Below, one piece after another: positions 62,109-64,000 of a stretch of 64,000 bases of DNA. How positions within the stretch are numbered: the stretch's first letter is position 1; each line of letters starts with the position of its first letter. Made by a program: the position numbers and the translations under genes. The notes beneath the pieces were generated by a model, which made no database searches, was not told the DNA's origin, and worked only from the letters and a program-made list of their open reading frames with translations. The DNA is from Casuarina equisetifolia (Eukaryota > Streptophyta > Magnoliopsida > Fagales > Casuarinaceae). The DNA lies in contig CM052358.1 in NCBI GenBank assembly GCA_028551475.1, positions 11,515,938 through 11,579,937 of the forward strand. The letters run 5' to 3'.

Positions 62109-63487
62109 TGACAAAACTATAATTATATCTTCTTGACTAATTTTGTGGTAAACAAAATTCTGTACTAAAATTTTAGATTTTAAATCAGCAATCTTTATAT
62201 ATCATTTGCTTGGTATTTATAGTAATTGAGTCTTTTTAAAATTAATAAAATGCACATCAAGAATGAAATCTTGTCTAATAACTTAACTTCATGTAAAACA
62301 ACTTCAACAATTGTATATTATCTTTTATTGTCTTTTCCATTCATTAGTCTTGGTCTTTTTGATTTCTGACTTTTGGTTTGGTGTACTTGACGATGTTCGT
62401 CTTTTCAATAGAATCCTTATTCTCAAGGTTTTAGTCAAAAAGAGATCTAGCCCTTAAAACATTCTAATAACTAAGAAATTAATACTAAACTAAGACTAAT
62501 AAAAGACGATATAAGAAACGCTTAGAAACGAAGTAGCCTAATATGTCCCGACCAACGTGGTCGCCAAAAAGCTTTTTTTGGTGGCCGGCCACAGGCGCTA
62601 CAATCTGCAGAATGCCAGAGAAATTAGGCTACTCTACCTCCCACTGTCCCTGGCTTTGATCAAGACCCTCAACACCAAATCTTTGCCTATTAGATCCACA
62701 GGCTTTGGCCTCCTCGAGCGGGACGACCTAGCCATCATCAACGACTTCTTCAACAACAGAGATGAAACCACAAGATCCCCCCTAAGAATGGATCAACGCC
62801 GTTTGGCCTTCACTATGGTTAGAGTAGTTGAAATGTCGTCGGGCAGCATCTGGTCTATGTTGTTGCTTCTCGATTTGTATGCAATTGGGTGGAAGGCAGT
62901 TGAAGGCATGTGGGGAGGGCTCGTCCTGGTCCTCCGTTGGCTGGTTTTCGGCCTAGCTGAAGGTGGCCGTGGAAAGGCCGTCCTGCCTCTTCCTTAGCTT
63001 ATTTCGCTTGAACCCGCTCCTCTTCCTCCTTGCGGGAAGTCACATGTATTTCTTTAAGTTCTATCTCGAAGCATCTAAATTTCGCCTCAAAGTAACTTCA
63101 CATAGCCTCCAAGTATTTTAGTATTTTGGTCAAACTATCATGCAACTCCATCTAGTTGTAGTTTATTCAACTTTGATACCATTCATAGTATGTAAAGAAG
63201 AAAAAATAAAGAAGATAGTTTCTTTACGAGAAACTAACTCTTAGATAATATTTAGATTTTAAATAGATGGTCTTTATATACTACTTGCGTAATATTTATA
63301 GTAATTGAACCTTTTTGAAATTAATAAATGCATATAAAGAATAAAATTTTAATTAATAATAGAAAAAGGGAATCACTACTTATAAGGCCTAAGTTTATAT
63401 CATCTCTTTCCGACGTAGAATGAATCCAAACATCCTTGACACTTGATCTTTTTTAATTTCTGACTTTTTTGTTTAGTACACGTGACA
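62109..63487 (-). mobile_element. Small non-autonomous LTR retrotransposon remnant
   Basis: Two related direct repeats of about 285-300 bp bound the element: about 63191-63487 (5' LTR on the minus strand) and about 62109-62392 (3' LTR). Shared stretches include AGTAATTGA plus CTTTTT, AATTAATAAA, TTTAGATTTTAAAT and ATTTCTGACTTTT. Just inside the 5' LTR the minus strand reads TGGTATCAAAG (63181-63171), close to an initiator tRNA-Met primer-binding site. The roughly 800-bp interior has a more GC-rich half with an unrecognised 146-codon plus-strand frame (62557-62997). On the minus strand it has a short gag-like Glu/Lys-rich stretch. There is no reverse transcriptase, so it would depend on other elements. 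LTR divergence indicates an old insertion. Confidence 0.6.
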
Positions 63488-64000
63488 GATTATTTGCAAG
63501 TGCACGGGACAGATTATTATCTCTTATGATTGTCTTGGCTCAAGTAGGGATTATAGTGGTGCCTGTTGTAGGGAGCGAGAATGATGGATTTCTTTCATAA
63601 AAATGATATATAAGCTCAGCAAACATGGTAACCTTTTGTTGTATGTATCTCCTTCGTTGGAATTAAGTAGTTTGCTGATATTATATGGCCCCGCTTTCTC
63701 GTATCACGACCTTTGTTAGGCTGGGGAACTTTGCTTAGTGGTAAAATTGCCGCAACTGTTGAGATTTTGCAGCACTTTTCACATTTTTCTCTCTTTCTGC
63801 GTATCTTCCGGCGGGTTATGGCTCTACCCATCAAATGCAGCCACGAAGAAATTTGCATTCCCCGGGCCTGCTGGATTGCACTTGGCGGCCCATTGGGGTC
63901 AAGGCAGCACTTGATATAAGAAATTTCATGATGCTAAGCTTTTTCATGAATTTAATTTGACCCTAGTTTTTCAGTATTATTTTTTAACATTTGTTTTCTT
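63488..64000. other. Right end of window, nothing recognised
   Basis: Frames of 68 and 80 residues overlap on opposite strands at 63616-63919 without known motifs. A gene beginning outside the window could reach in here, but nothing supports it. Confidence 0.4.

Overview
The window is nuclear DNA of a flowering plant, most likely a woody core eudicot. The evidence is AT-rich intergenic DNA, short GT-AG introns, a plant CSLA mannan synthase, plant-type CYP714-like cytochrome P450s, a nuclear tRNA-Leu, and Ty1/copia debris. The species cannot be fixed from the sequence.

Layout. (1) 2-4927, + strand: the last six exons of a degenerate DEAD-box helicase-like gene. (2) 4928-11092: intergenic DNA, nothing recognised apart from a TATA-like site near 10533. 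(3) 11093-14653, +: a complete nine-exon CSLA glucomannan synthase gene, 533 aa. (4) 15371-20420: a 135-bp tandem duplication, a tRNA-Leu(TAA) on the minus strand, an ATGT-rich microsatellite field, and a broken copia reverse transcriptase/RNase H relic. (5) 21715-51310, +: a tandem array of five CYP714-like P450 copies. Three are intact (21715-23841, 29359-31493, 43322-45672). Each has five exons of exactly the same lengths and encodes 513 aa. One is a 3' exon scrap (38719-39065) joined to a copia gag relic. One is a full-length but dead pseudogene (49047-51310). Between the copies lie repeated modules: shared promoters, shared 3' flanks, a roughly 1-kb 'block D', and a 400-500 bp satellite expanded to about six units at 33109-35900. 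(6) 54123-56488, - strand: a complete five-exon OTU-domain deubiquitinase gene. (7) 56489-64000: AT-rich intergenic DNA with simple repeats and a small non-autonomous LTR element on the minus strand (about 62109-63487).

The three single-copy genes (helicase-like, CSLA, OTU) are unrelated in function. The P450 array is the dynamic part of the window. It appears to have grown by repeated duplication of a unit made of block D, satellite, promoter, P450 and 3' flank. The sequence shows later exchange between copies: the 43322 gene is a 5'/3' mosaic with a switch point inside exon 3. It also shows promoter divergence: a 37-bp deletion takes the TATA-like site from the first gene, and an as-1-like site lies in front of the second. 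I see no bacterial-style system, CRISPR array or organelle insertion.
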